Source: Saccharobesus litoralis (lineage in GTDB: Bacteria > Pseudomonadota > Gammaproteobacteria > Enterobacterales > Alteromonadaceae). Taken from it: 64,000 bases of DNA. This document shows, piece by piece, positions 45,601-53,309 of this stretch (position 1 is the stretch's first letter; every line of letters begins with the position of its first letter). Below the pieces are notes generated by a model. That model had not been told where the DNA came from. It searched no databases and saw nothing but the letters and a program-made list of their open reading frames with translations. The DNA lies in NCBI RefSeq assembly GCF_003063625.1, contig NZ_CP026604.1:5372065-5436064 (forward strand). Reading direction: 5' to 3'. Position numbers and translations under genes: made by a program.

Positions 45601-46090
45601 CAAGCGGTAAAACAATTAACGCACTTAACACATAGCCGAGCGCCAAGGGTAAACCAAATAAAATCTGTAGCGCCATCGACATAATGGCAGCTTCAAGAGC
45701 AAAAAAGATAAAAGTGAAGGAGGCATAGATTAGCGAGGCTATGGTCGAACCGATATAACCAAAACCAGCACCTCGACTTAACAAATCTATATCTACACCG
45801 TACTTAGCGGCGTAGTAACTAATGGGCAGGCCTGAGAAAAAAATAACCAGTACTACCGCTAAAATAGCCCAAGCTGAATTAACAAATCCATAATTTAACG
45901 TAATGGCACCGCCAATAGCTTCAAGCACCAAGAAAGACACTATGCCTAAAGCTGTATTAGCGATCCAACCTAATGACCATTGCCTTGCTCTTCGCGCTGT
46001 AAAGCGTAGAGCAAAATCTTCCATCATCTCGTTGGCAACAAGCTTGTTGTAAGTGCGACGGGTCGGCAGTATTTTTTGATTAGAAAACAT
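42665..46090 (-). CDS. Hybrid histidine kinase with an N-terminal permease-like domain and Cys-rich cluster
   Basis: The 1141-residue protein joins five parts. Residues about 1-480 are a polytopic domain with about 12 hydrophobic helices that looks like an NCS1-type (purine/cytosine/allantoin) permease. Residues 517-554 carry eight cysteines (C517, C520, C532, C540, C543, C544, C550, C554), a likely metal site. Two further helices lie at about 583-608 and 625-645, then a coiled coil. The kinase has His700 in SHELRTP, the N-box around NLLSNAIKY and GTGLGL. The receiver has Asp987 in LLDVRMPEIDG. No HPt domain is visible in the 65-residue tail. It probably senses urea or a related nitrogen compound through the transporter fold, which is inference. 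Confidence 0.92.
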   Translation of the reverse strand: MFSNQKILPTRRTYNKLVANEMMEDFALRFTARRARQWSLGWIANTALGIVSFLVLEAIGGAITLNYGFVNSAWAILAVVLVIFFSGLPISYYAAKYGVDIDLLSRGAGFGYIGSTIASLIYASFTFIFFALEAAIMSMALQILFGLPLALGYVLSALIVLPLVTHGISYISRFQVWTQPLWIGLQLLPLFFVFSHPDSQVQEWFSFQGSETAHPGFDLVFFGAASAVLLSLVAQIGEQVDFLRFLPEKPQKRQWRWWLALTAAGPGWIIFGALKLLLGSFLAYLALKQGIPENVAADPAHMYQMAFSFMFDNPTLTAVIACTFVVVSQLKINVANAYAGSLAWSNFFSRVTHNHPGRVVWMFFNVAIALLLMELGIYQTIESMLMVYSVVVLAWLSSVVADLIINKPLGLSPKHIEFKRSKLYDINPVGVGSMIIASFVGFTAHMGWYGQTIEALASFIALALPLITVPLIGFLTKGKFYLVSGNSGLDKDNVDSNSLDNDSFDSGSAELAPLTQCHICENEFDREDMTFCPAYGKHICSLCCSLDVRCGDMCRPQATLAAQSQHFFQRFLTTDLLKKMTTPLMQFLAVTCCLSFIGAGILFLIYLQIPVDDIELRAVFSSTLVKIFFLLLIIIGVVSWLFILARSSNRSALKELRSQTRALANEIAAHEKTSHALQDAKEVAESANEAKSRYLAGLSHELRTPLNVLLGYAQLLSQDQAIPADKRESLGVLKRNGEHLADLIEGLLEISKIEAGRMHLQRDEVCIKPIIEQLAEMFELQAKKKNLAFIYQPCRHLPEYVATDKQRFRQILINLLSNAIKYTEQGSVTLEVKYRNQVAQFIVSDTGVGVAQEAQELIFKPFEQIRNAHTQAIGGTGLGLTISRSLAELMGGEIALQSRIGQGSVFTLKLMLPKLKHTYSEPELAKSRVVGYSGSTRTVLVIDDDINQRYLLRDLLQPIGFNVLQAAEAKQGLEVLARNPVELILLDVRMPEIDGWQMAKQVRELGYDMPIIMVSANAREVSGNKQKDNYHNDYMAKPINLDALLGKIGHWLNLEWQYQFINDDKQELMSSQQEKPPVDPQQYQKLIELADIGYLTGISEQLNEIKQNYWVPEDVLSTIDGYLQSCNFPQMSQYLKELTHE

Positions 46091-46336
46091 GTGTTTATGC
46101 AGGGCGTAGCGTAACCAATTTTACCTTTAGCGCTTTAAGCATTTTTCGCTCCGCTAACTCCTCTTAAGTTTTTCTATATATCGCACAGGCGTGATTCTTT
46201 ATTAATTCAACAAAACACACAATACGTCATTCTACGTAGTTAACTGCGCTGATCAACGAATACAGATTTTGCTTCAAAAGCCAATAATAGGGGGGACTAA
46301 AAAAATCAAAAAACGTTAAATTTTGGGAGATAGCTA
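46091..46336. promoter_or_regulatory. Divergent control region of the urea locus, with TACGT direct repeats
   Basis: The 246-base gap separates the leftward kinase gene from the rightward porin-urt-ure run. TACGT occurs at 46223-46227 and again at 46233-46237, exactly 10 bases apart on one DNA face, as LuxR-type regulators often require. I did not find a sigma-54 box or a strong sigma-70 pair. A GGGAG ribosome site precedes the porin ATG. The operator role is a guess from spacing and context. Confidence 0.45.
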
Positions 46337-47254
46337 ATGAAAGCAATTAAACGTACCGCGCTAGGCCTGGCAATGGCGGCAGCCTTAGCGCCAGCAGCTC
46401 AAGCTGACGATAAACTCAGTGTATCAGGTTTTGTCGATATGTCATTTGTCTATACAGACAACGACGGTGCGGCGTCAGAAAGTGTCGCGGGTCTTGATCA
46501 AGCCGAGCTCAACTTTGGTTACGATTTTGGCAACAAGTTAACGGTAACCGCTGATGTTGAATATCAAAATGAGTCCGAAGGTGTCGATTTAGAACAAGCC
46601 TTTTTAACCTACGCCCTAACCGATACGTTCAGCGTTAAAGCCGGTCGTTTTTTAAGCTACTCAGGTTGGGAAACAGAAGAGCCAACAGGCTTATTCCAAT
46701 ACTCAGGTACAGGTTATGCCAAACATTTCTATGGTTACTACCAGCAAGGGGTTTCAGGCTTATACAGTGGTGATGGCTTTGCCGCAGCGGTTTCTGTCGT
46801 TAACTCATTAGCCGGCCCAACAGATACTGAAGCGGGTCAAGTTGGCGTGGAAACCATGCTTGCTTTTATGCCAAGCGATGACATAACAATTAAAGGCTTC
46901 TACTCAGTTGAAGGCGACAACACCTACTTAAATGCTTGGGCCAGTTATTCAATGGACGCACTTACCTTAGCTTTTGAATACAACACAGCAGAATACGCAG
47001 ATAACTCTGACGGTATCGGTTATTTAGCAATGGCTAACTATAGCTTTGGCGATAGCGGCATTACCGTGCGTTTCCATGACTATGAAATTGAAGATGCTGC
47101 AGGTTTAACTAAAGAAGATGGCAGCGCAATCACGCTTTCACCAAGCTACACAGTCAACGACAACTTATTAATGGTTTTCGAATATCGTATGGATAGCAGT
47201 GATTCTATGGGTGATAAAGACACCATTGCCATTGAAGCACTAGTTACTTTCTAA
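46337..47254 (+). CDS. Outer-membrane beta-barrel porin of the urea locus
   Basis: The signal peptide ends APAAQA near residue 23. The mature part shows alternating amphipathic strands rich in aromatic and acidic residues (LNFGYDFGNKLTVTADVEYQ) and ends with the Phe (LVTF) used by the BAM machinery. Length 305 residues. The domain resembles the small barrel-type porins often found next to nutrient transporter genes. The position, with 39 bases to urtA, suggests it lets urea or amides cross the outer membrane. Selectivity cannot be read from sequence. Confidence 0.85.
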   Translation: MKAIKRTALGLAMAAALAPAAQADDKLSVSGFVDMSFVYTDNDGAASESVAGLDQAELNFGYDFGNKLTVTADVEYQNESEGVDLEQAFLTYALTDTFSVKAGRFLSYSGWETEEPTGLFQYSGTGYAKHFYGYYQQGVSGLYSGDGFAAAVSVVNSLAGPTDTEAGQVGVETMLAFMPSDDITIKGFYSVEGDNTYLNAWASYSMDALTLAFEYNTAEYADNSDGIGYLAMANYSFGDSGITVRFHDYEIEDAAGLTKEDGSAITLSPSYTVNDNLLMVFEYRMDSSDSMGDKDTIAIEALVTF

Positions 47255-47293
47255 ACCAACTCAAACAACCAATAAAAATTAAAGGTGAAAACC

Positions 47294-48577
47294 ATGAATT
47301 TTAAAAAGCTTTTACTAGCAGGTTCCATTGCCGTTGGTTCACTTGCTTCTTCTGTGGCAATTGCTGCTGACACCATCAAAGTCGGTGTACTTCATTCTTT
47401 GTCAGGCACCATGGCGATCAGTGAAACTACACTGAAAGACACTGTATTAATGATGATTGAAGAACAAAACGCCAAAGGTGGTTTGTTAGGCAAAAAACTC
47501 GAGCCTGTTGTTGTTGATCCAGCGTCTAACTGGCCGTTATTTGCAGAAAAAACTCGCGAACTGCTACAAAAGGAAAAAGTAGACGTTATCTTTGGTTGCT
47601 GGACTTCGGTATCGCGTAAATCAGTGTTACCGGTTATCGAAGAGTTAAACGGCTTACTTTTCTACCCAGTACAGTACGAAGGTGAAGAGTCGTCTAAAAA
47701 CGTTTTCTACACAGGCGCTGCGCCAAACCAACAAGCGATTCCAGCTGTAGATTACTTGATGAATGACATTGGTGCTGAGCGTTGGGTATTAGCTGGTACT
47801 GACTATGTTTACCCACGTACGACTAACAAAATCTTAGAAGCTTACCTAAAAGCCAAAGGCGTTAAAGACAAAGACATCATGATCAACTATACGCCTTTCG
47901 GTCACTCAGATTGGCAAAGCATTGTATCTGATATCAAAAAGTTTGGTTCTGCTGGCAAGAAAACCGCTGTGGTTTCTACCATCAATGGTGACGCTAACAT
48001 CCCATTCTACAAAGAGTTGGGTAACCAAGGTATCTCTGCTGAAGATATCCCAGTTGTCGCTTTCTCTGTAGGTGAAGAAGAACTTTCTGGTTTCGATACT
48101 AGCCCATTGGTTGGTCACTTAGCGGCTTGGAACTACTTCCAAAGCGTTGAAAGTGATGAAAACACTAAGTTCATCAAGAGCTGGAAAAAATATATTGGTG
48201 ACAAAAAACGTGTAACCAATGACCCAATGGAAGCGACTTACATTGGTTTCAAAATGTGGGCCAAAGCAGTTGAGAAAGTCGGTACAACTGATGTTGATGC
48301 GGTTGAACAAGCGCTTATCGGTATCACGGTTCCTAACTTAACGGGTGGAATCGCTGTGATGAATAGCAATCACCATTTATCTAAGCCTGTGTTAATCGGT
48401 GAAATCCAAGAAGACGGTCAATTCGAAGTCGTGTGGGAAACTCCAGGCACAGTTATCGGTGATGCTTGGTCTGATTTCTTACCTAGCTCGCAAAACCTGA
48501 TTTCAGATTGGACCAAACCTGTGAAGTGCGGAAACTTTGACGTTAAAACAGGTAAGTGTTCAGGTCAGAATTTCTAA
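47294..48577 (+). CDS. urtA: Urea ABC transporter substrate-binding protein UrtA
   Basis: The periplasmic receptor for urea. AAAGGTG 6 bases before the ATG at 47294 sets this start; a GTG inside that ribosome site at 47285 is not needed. Signal peptide residues 1 to about 25 end AIAAD. The mature part has the UrtA blocks IKVGVLHSLSGTMAISE, VDVIFGCWTSVSRKSVLPV and LLFYPVQYEGEE. Length 427 residues. Followed by a structured 237-base gap before urtB, unlike the tight spacing of the later urt genes. Confidence 0.97.
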   Translation: MNFKKLLLAGSIAVGSLASSVAIAADTIKVGVLHSLSGTMAISETTLKDTVLMMIEEQNAKGGLLGKKLEPVVVDPASNWPLFAEKTRELLQKEKVDVIFGCWTSVSRKSVLPVIEELNGLLFYPVQYEGEESSKNVFYTGAAPNQQAIPAVDYLMNDIGAERWVLAGTDYVYPRTTNKILEAYLKAKGVKDKDIMINYTPFGHSDWQSIVSDIKKFGSAGKKTAVVSTINGDANIPFYKELGNQGISAEDIPVVAFSVGEEELSGFDTSPLVGHLAAWNYFQSVESDENTKFIKSWKKYIGDKKRVTNDPMEATYIGFKMWAKAVEKVGTTDVDAVEQALIGITVPNLTGGIAVMNSNHHLSKPVLIGEIQEDGQFEVVWETPGTVIGDAWSDFLPSSQNLISDWTKPVKCGNFDVKTGKCSGQNF

Positions 48578-48589
48578 CCATTAGTAAAC

Positions 48590-48630
48590 CGGATGAATTC
48601 ATCCGATAGGTCGAAGCGACAGCTTCGACC
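48590..48630. repeat. Two adjacent palindromic hairpins after urtA
   Basis: CGGATGAATTCATCCG (48590-48605) is a perfect 16-bp palindrome. It is followed by GGTCGAAGC-GACA-GCTTCGACC (48609-48630), a perfect 9-bp stem with a 4-base loop. They start 12 bases after the urtA stop. They may stabilise the urtA mRNA 3' end or be a REP-like repeat. Confidence 0.75.
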
Positions 48631-48675
48631 AACAGATTTTAATAACCATCAAAGCTGTCGAATTTTAAGCAAAGC

Positions 48676-48690
48676 AAACAATGCAGCATA
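48676..48690 (+). repeat. 15-base motif shared with the ureC-ureE gap
   Basis: AAACAATGCAGCATA occurs here in the urtA-urtB gap and again, identical and in the same orientation, at 56724-56738 in the ureC-ureE gap. Both copies follow a hairpin repeat. Function unknown. Confidence 0.6.
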
Positions 48691-48729
48691 AATTTCGAAT
48701 GACAAGATGGAAAGATTTACCCAAGTGTT

Positions 48730-48753
48730 AAGGGCATCCTACCTGCCCTTTTT
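48730..48753 (+). terminator. Terminator or attenuator between urtA and urtB
   Basis: AAGGGCA and TGCCCTT form a 7-bp stem with a 7-base loop, followed by TTT. It lies about 150 bases past urtA and 61 bases before urtB. Partial termination would make UrtA more abundant than the membrane components, which is common for binding proteins. Confidence 0.65.
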
Positions 48754-48758
48754 AACTC

Positions 48759-48783
48759 CCGAGAACGCCGTCAGGCGTCTCGG
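48759..48783 (+). repeat. GC-rich hairpin just upstream of urtB
   Basis: CCGAGAACGCC and GGCGTCTCGG pair around GTCA with one bulged base. It follows the attenuator-like hairpin by 5 bases and ends 31 bases before the urtB start. It could be an mRNA 5' stabiliser or part of an antitermination switch. Confidence 0.6.
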
Positions 48784-48814
48784 CGAGTTTCTTTAATTAT
48801 GAGCGAGGTTCGCA

Positions 48815-50473
48815 ATGAAGCGACTTTTTTGTTTTGTGCTTTTGAGCTTGATGGCCAGTATTTTCTCTGTCAGCCATGCCTCACAATCGCCAGAAGCCAA
48901 CTCACCATCTCAAGCTCAGCTAAATACAATCTTAGCTGAATTACCAAAAACTAAATTAAGTAAAATGGCTAACGCTGTAGACGCCCTAGCCAATTTAGAC
49001 CACCCTAAAGTTCGTAACGTACTCACTTACTTATTGGAAAGTGAACTCTATTATCAAAAAAGTGACAAATCTTTAGTTAGAGCCGTTAAAAATAGCGACG
49101 GTCAATACCAACTTAGCAATTTAATATCCGATCAAGCCATCAGTGTTGTTAGTAAATCTGCCATCAAAAAAATTAGAACTAACAATAGTATTCGCAAAAA
49201 GATCCGTGGCGCACTGGCCAGAATCGACTTAACCCACCCAGACGAAGCGACTCGTATTGCAGCAGTCAAGCGCATTTTAAATAAGCCTGATAACGAAACC
49301 ATCGAGCTATTAAAAGACTTGGTTGAAAAAGAACAAAGCACAGAAGTCATTGAGTTAATGACGACTGCTATCGCCCTAAAACAACTGAGTTCAGACGAGA
49401 TCAGTGAAAAACTGCAAGCTATCGATATTTTAAAAAGCAGCTTAGAACCAGCGGTTAAAAATGCTTTGCAACGTCAATTAACAGCAGTGACAGAAGATGA
49501 AGCTCAATCAACAGAGCAAGGTGATATAGCCTTAATTAAGTCATTAACTTCAGCTATCGAAAAAATTGAACAAAAACGCTCCACTTACGAAGTCGTTGAA
49601 AATGTTTTCTTCGGGTTGAGCTTAGGCTCAGTATTATTGCTAGCCGCCATTGGCTTAGCCATCACCTTCGGGGTAATGGGCGTAATCAATATGGCACATG
49701 GAGAAATGATCATGCTAGGTGCTTATACCACGTATGTTATTCAACAAGCTTTTCCTGAATTACTCAATTACTCATTGCTAATGGCGATCCCCGCGGCGTT
49801 CTTAGTATCGGGCTTTGTCGGTATTTTAATTGAACGCGGGGTTATTCGTTACTTAAAAGGTCGTCCTTTAGAAACCTTACTAGCCACTTTTGGTATCAGT
49901 TTGATCCTGCAACAACTAGTCAGAAGTGTATTCTCACCATTAAACCGCACAGTCGCCTCACCTGAATGGATGAGTGGTTCTTGGCAAATCAACCCAGTGT
50001 TCTCACTAACCTATAACCGCTTATACATCATCATTTTTGCCTTAATGGTATTTGTCACCTTACTGATGATTTTGAAAAAGACCTCGCTGGGTTTGCATGT
50101 TCGCGCTGTATCACAAAACCGAGAAATGGCGCGTGCATTAAGCATTAAGAGTGATTGGGTCGATGCTATTACCTTCGGCATTGGTTCAGGTATCGCTGGC
50201 GTTGCTGGGGTTGCCTTAAGTCAGCTTACTAACGTAGGGCCAAATCTCGGTCAGTCATACATCATTGACTCATTCTTAGTCGTGGTATTCGGTGGTGTTG
50301 GTAACCTTTGGGGCACGCTAGTCGCAGCCATGTCACTCGGTACAGTGAATAAATTCTTAGAACCTATTACCGGTTCAGTCTTAGCCAGCATTATCGTGCT
50401 TGTCGGCTTAGTACTCTTTATTCAAAAACGTCCGAAAGGTTTATTTCCACAAAAAGGTAGGGCGGCAGACTAA
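48815..50473 (+). CDS. urtB: Urea ABC transporter permease UrtB
   Basis: A branched-chain-type permease subunit for urea. A signal peptide (residues 1-22) and a helical extracytoplasmic domain (to about 255) precede the membrane domain, as usual for UrtB. The permease starts FFGLSLGSVLLLAAIGLAITFGVMG, then NMAHGEMIMLGAYTTYV, and later has RAVSQNREMARALSI. Length 552 residues. The stop shares one base with the urtC ATG (TAATG). Confidence 0.96.
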   Translation: MKRLFCFVLLSLMASIFSVSHASQSPEANSPSQAQLNTILAELPKTKLSKMANAVDALANLDHPKVRNVLTYLLESELYYQKSDKSLVRAVKNSDGQYQLSNLISDQAISVVSKSAIKKIRTNNSIRKKIRGALARIDLTHPDEATRIAAVKRILNKPDNETIELLKDLVEKEQSTEVIELMTTAIALKQLSSDEISEKLQAIDILKSSLEPAVKNALQRQLTAVTEDEAQSTEQGDIALIKSLTSAIEKIEQKRSTYEVVENVFFGLSLGSVLLLAAIGLAITFGVMGVINMAHGEMIMLGAYTTYVIQQAFPELLNYSLLMAIPAAFLVSGFVGILIERGVIRYLKGRPLETLLATFGISLILQQLVRSVFSPLNRTVASPEWMSGSWQINPVFSLTYNRLYIIIFALMVFVTLLMILKKTSLGLHVRAVSQNREMARALSIKSDWVDAITFGIGSGIAGVAGVALSQLTNVGPNLGQSYIIDSFLVVVFGGVGNLWGTLVAAMSLGTVNKFLEPITGSVLASIIVLVGLVLFIQKRPKGLFPQKGRAAD

Positions 50474-51735
50474 TGTTAACTTCCACTCAATCTCAAAACG
50501 TGTCTTCGCAATCATTTTTTGCTCAAGCACTGAAAAAATTTAATAGCTTGCACTGGGTGATCACTTGCTTATTAGTGACCACTTTCTATATGGCATTTTG
50601 TAACTTAGCATTTAGTGAAGATTCCTTTTTCCATGTGAGTACCTACACAGTTACCTTATTCGGTAAGTACTTATGTTATGCCCTACTCGCTTTAGCGGTT
50701 GATTTGGTGTGGGGGTACTGCGGAATTTTAAGCTTAGGTCATGGCGCCTTCTTTGCACTTGGCGGCTACGCCATGGGCATGTACCTAATGCGGCAAATCG
50801 GTGATCGCGGCGTATACGGCAACCCTGAACTGCCAGACTTTATGGTATTCCTTAACTGGGATGCTTTGCCTTGGTACTGGTCGGGTTCCGATAGTGCTAT
50901 CTGGATGGTGTTAATGGTGTTTTTAGCGCCAGGTCTTTTAGCTTATATCTTTGGCTCGTTGGCATTCCGCTCACGAGTTAGCGGCGTCTACTTGTCTATT
51001 ATGACGCAAGCCATGACTTATGCCTTGATGCTAGCCTTCTTCCGCAACGAAATGGGCTTTGGTGGTAACAACGGTTTAACCGACTTTAAGGATATTTTTG
51101 GTTTCTCGTTGCAAAACAATCAAACCAAAGTCAGTTTGTTTGTCATCACCTCAATCATTCTCTGTCTGGCATTTGCACTGTGTCACTTTATCGTTAACTC
51201 GAAAATGGGGCGGGTTGTTACAGCCATCCGCGATGCCGAAAGCCGAGTAAGATTTGTTGGTTACAAACCAGAAAATTACAAAGTTTGGATCTTTGTTGTT
51301 TCAGCCATTTTAGCCGGTATTGCTGGTGCGTTATATGTACCGCAGGTTGGCATTATCAATCCAGGCGAGTTTTCACCGCTTGCCTCTATTGAAATGGTTA
51401 TTTGGGTCGCCATTGGCGGACGTGGTTCTTTGTACGGCGCTATTATCGGAGCCGTTGTTGTTAGCTACGCTAAAACCCGTTTCACCGCCATTATGCCTGA
51501 AGCTTGGTTGTATGCACTGGGTGGATTATTTGTGCTAGTGACTTTACTGCTACCAAAGGGTATCGCCGGATTAGCGCCACAGCTATACGCGAAATGGAAA
51601 GGTGCTCAGCTAAACGAAAATAAAGAGCAAAGCCAAACGCAGGGCGAACAACCAAAAGCTGAGCAACAAAACAAAGCTCAAGAAAACTCAATCGATGATA
51701 CTGACGATCTAAACCCAGCCTTGGAGAGCAAATAA
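50473..51735 (+). CDS. urtC: Urea ABC transporter permease UrtC
   Basis: The second permease subunit, of LivM type. The segment YCGILSLGHGAFFALGGYAMGMYLMR and the cytoplasmic loop with AIRDAESRVRFVGY are family signatures. About ten hydrophobic helices. The 420 residues end with a Gln/Glu-rich hydrophilic tail of about 40 residues. TAATG overlaps link it to urtB and urtD. Confidence 0.96.
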   Translation: MLTSTQSQNVSSQSFFAQALKKFNSLHWVITCLLVTTFYMAFCNLAFSEDSFFHVSTYTVTLFGKYLCYALLALAVDLVWGYCGILSLGHGAFFALGGYAMGMYLMRQIGDRGVYGNPELPDFMVFLNWDALPWYWSGSDSAIWMVLMVFLAPGLLAYIFGSLAFRSRVSGVYLSIMTQAMTYALMLAFFRNEMGFGGNNGLTDFKDIFGFSLQNNQTKVSLFVITSIILCLAFALCHFIVNSKMGRVVTAIRDAESRVRFVGYKPENYKVWIFVVSAILAGIAGALYVPQVGIINPGEFSPLASIEMVIWVAIGGRGSLYGAIIGAVVVSYAKTRFTAIMPEAWLYALGGLFVLVTLLLPKGIAGLAPQLYAKWKGAQLNENKEQSQTQGEQPKAEQQNKAQENSIDDTDDLNPALESK

Positions 51736-52586
51736 TGAATTTGGCACAAGAAACAGCCGTTAAGCCAACTCAAGGCTCACCTTTACTGGCACAAGATCAT
51801 ATCGAGCCAGACACGCGACACGGTGTGATCTTATATGTTGAAGATGTCAGTGTTAGCTTTGATGGTTTTAAAGCGTTAAACGACTTAAACCTCTATATCA
51901 ATGATGGCGAATTACGTTGTTTGATCGGCGCCAACGGTGCCGGTAAAACCACTTTAATGGATGTTATTACCGGTAAAACACGCCCTGATACAGGTCGAGT
52001 TAGTTTTGGTCAGCAAGTCGATTTATTGCAACTAAATGAGTCAGAAATAGCTAACGCGGGCATTGGCCGTAAATTTCAAAAACCCACCGTATTTGAACAG
52101 CTTAGCGTATTTGAAAACTTAGAGCTTAGCCTTGCTGGTGATAAAGGTATATGGACATCCTTATTTCATAAATTATCAGGCGAGCAAAAAGATCGAATTG
52201 CTGAAATCCTTTTCACTATCGGCTTAACCGAGCAGCGTCATTTGTTGGCAGGCTCTTTGTCGCATGGTCAAAAACAATGGTTGGAAATCGGCATGTTATT
52301 GGCTGCAGAGCCACGCTTGCTATTAGTAGATGAACCGGTAGCAGGTATGACAGCACAAGAAACCGAACGCACCGCCGAGCTTCTGACTTCTCTTGCCGGT
52401 AAACATTCGGTTGTCGTGGTTGAGCATGATATGGCATTTGTCCGCTCAATTGCCCGTAAAGTCACCGTTTTACACCAAGGTACGGTATTAGCCGAAGGCA
52501 GCATGAACGAGATCCAATCTAACCCAGATGTTATTCAGGTCTACCTTGGCGAAGAAAGTCACGGCGAAGAGACTGGCAAGGAGTAA
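51735..52586 (+). CDS. urtD: Urea ABC transporter ATP-binding protein UrtD
   Basis: A LivG-type ATPase. Walker A is GANGAGKTTLMDV near residues 68-80. The signature has the UrtD form LSHGQKQWLEIGMLL near 175-189, and Walker B is LLLVDEPVAGMT. Length 283 residues. The first 30 residues are a non-conserved extension. TAATG coupled to urtC. Confidence 0.97.
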   Translation: MNLAQETAVKPTQGSPLLAQDHIEPDTRHGVILYVEDVSVSFDGFKALNDLNLYINDGELRCLIGANGAGKTTLMDVITGKTRPDTGRVSFGQQVDLLQLNESEIANAGIGRKFQKPTVFEQLSVFENLELSLAGDKGIWTSLFHKLSGEQKDRIAEILFTIGLTEQRHLLAGSLSHGQKQWLEIGMLLAAEPRLLLVDEPVAGMTAQETERTAELLTSLAGKHSVVVVEHDMAFVRSIARKVTVLHQGTVLAEGSMNEIQSNPDVIQVYLGEESHGEETGKE

Positions 52587-52594
52587 AGCTAAGC

Positions 52595-53290
52595 ATGATC
52601 CAATTAGAAAACGTAAATCAAAAATATGGTGGCACTCAGATTTTATGGGATCTGAATATGCAAATTAAGCCAGGCTCTCGCACCTGTATTATGGGACGTA
52701 ACGGCGTCGGCAAAACCACCTTACTTAAATGCATTATGGGCTTGCTACCCATAGCATCAGGTGATCTAAGTTTAAATGGTGAGAGCTTAAATAAACGCTC
52801 AGTCGAAAGCCGTCCACAATTGGGTATTGGCTATGTTCCGCAAGGGCGAGATATTTTTCCGCAACTGACGGTTGAAGAAAACCTCAAGCTTAGCCTTAAC
52901 TGTAAGCGCCAAACTAGCAAAACCATTCCCGAGCATATCTTTGAGTTGTTTCCGGTCTTAAAAGAGATGTTGCAACGTCGCGGTGGGGACTTATCAGGTG
53001 GTCAACAACAGCAACTGGCCATCGCCCGCGCACTCGTATTGAACCCAGATGTATTGATCCTCGACGAACCTAATGAAGGTATTCAGCCTAATATCGTGCA
53101 GCTTATTCGCGACGTATTGTTAAAACTTAATCGCGAACAGGGCATGACCATTATTTTAGTCGAGCAAAAACTACCCTTTGCTCGCGCGGTAGGTCAAGAA
53201 TTCCACCTAATGGAAAAAGGCCAAGTGATTGCATCCGGCGCAATGGAAGAATTAACCGATGAGCTGGTTGCTCAGTATTTAGCGGTATAA
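52595..53290 (+). CDS. urtE: Urea ABC transporter ATP-binding protein UrtE
   Basis: A LivF-type ATPase that pairs with UrtD. Walker A is GRNGVGKTTLLKC near residues 34-46, the signature LSGGQQQQLAIARAL, and Walker B VLILDEPNEGIQPNI, the UrtE-specific form. Length 231 residues. Followed 19 bases later by ureD, so transport and urease genes form one run. Confidence 0.97.
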   Translation: MIQLENVNQKYGGTQILWDLNMQIKPGSRTCIMGRNGVGKTTLLKCIMGLLPIASGDLSLNGESLNKRSVESRPQLGIGYVPQGRDIFPQLTVEENLKLSLNCKRQTSKTIPEHIFELFPVLKEMLQRRGGDLSGGQQQQLAIARALVLNPDVLILDEPNEGIQPNIVQLIRDVLLKLNREQGMTIILVEQKLPFARAVGQEFHLMEKGQVIASGAMEELTDELVAQYLAV

Positions 53291-53309
53291 CAGGAGATTA
53301 TCACTCAAG

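Noticed and set aside
46091-46336. Search for a sigma-54 promoter upstream of the porin-urt-ure run
   Set aside because: No GG-N10-GC type -24/-12 pair was found, although rpoN is in the window and the genes concern nitrogen.
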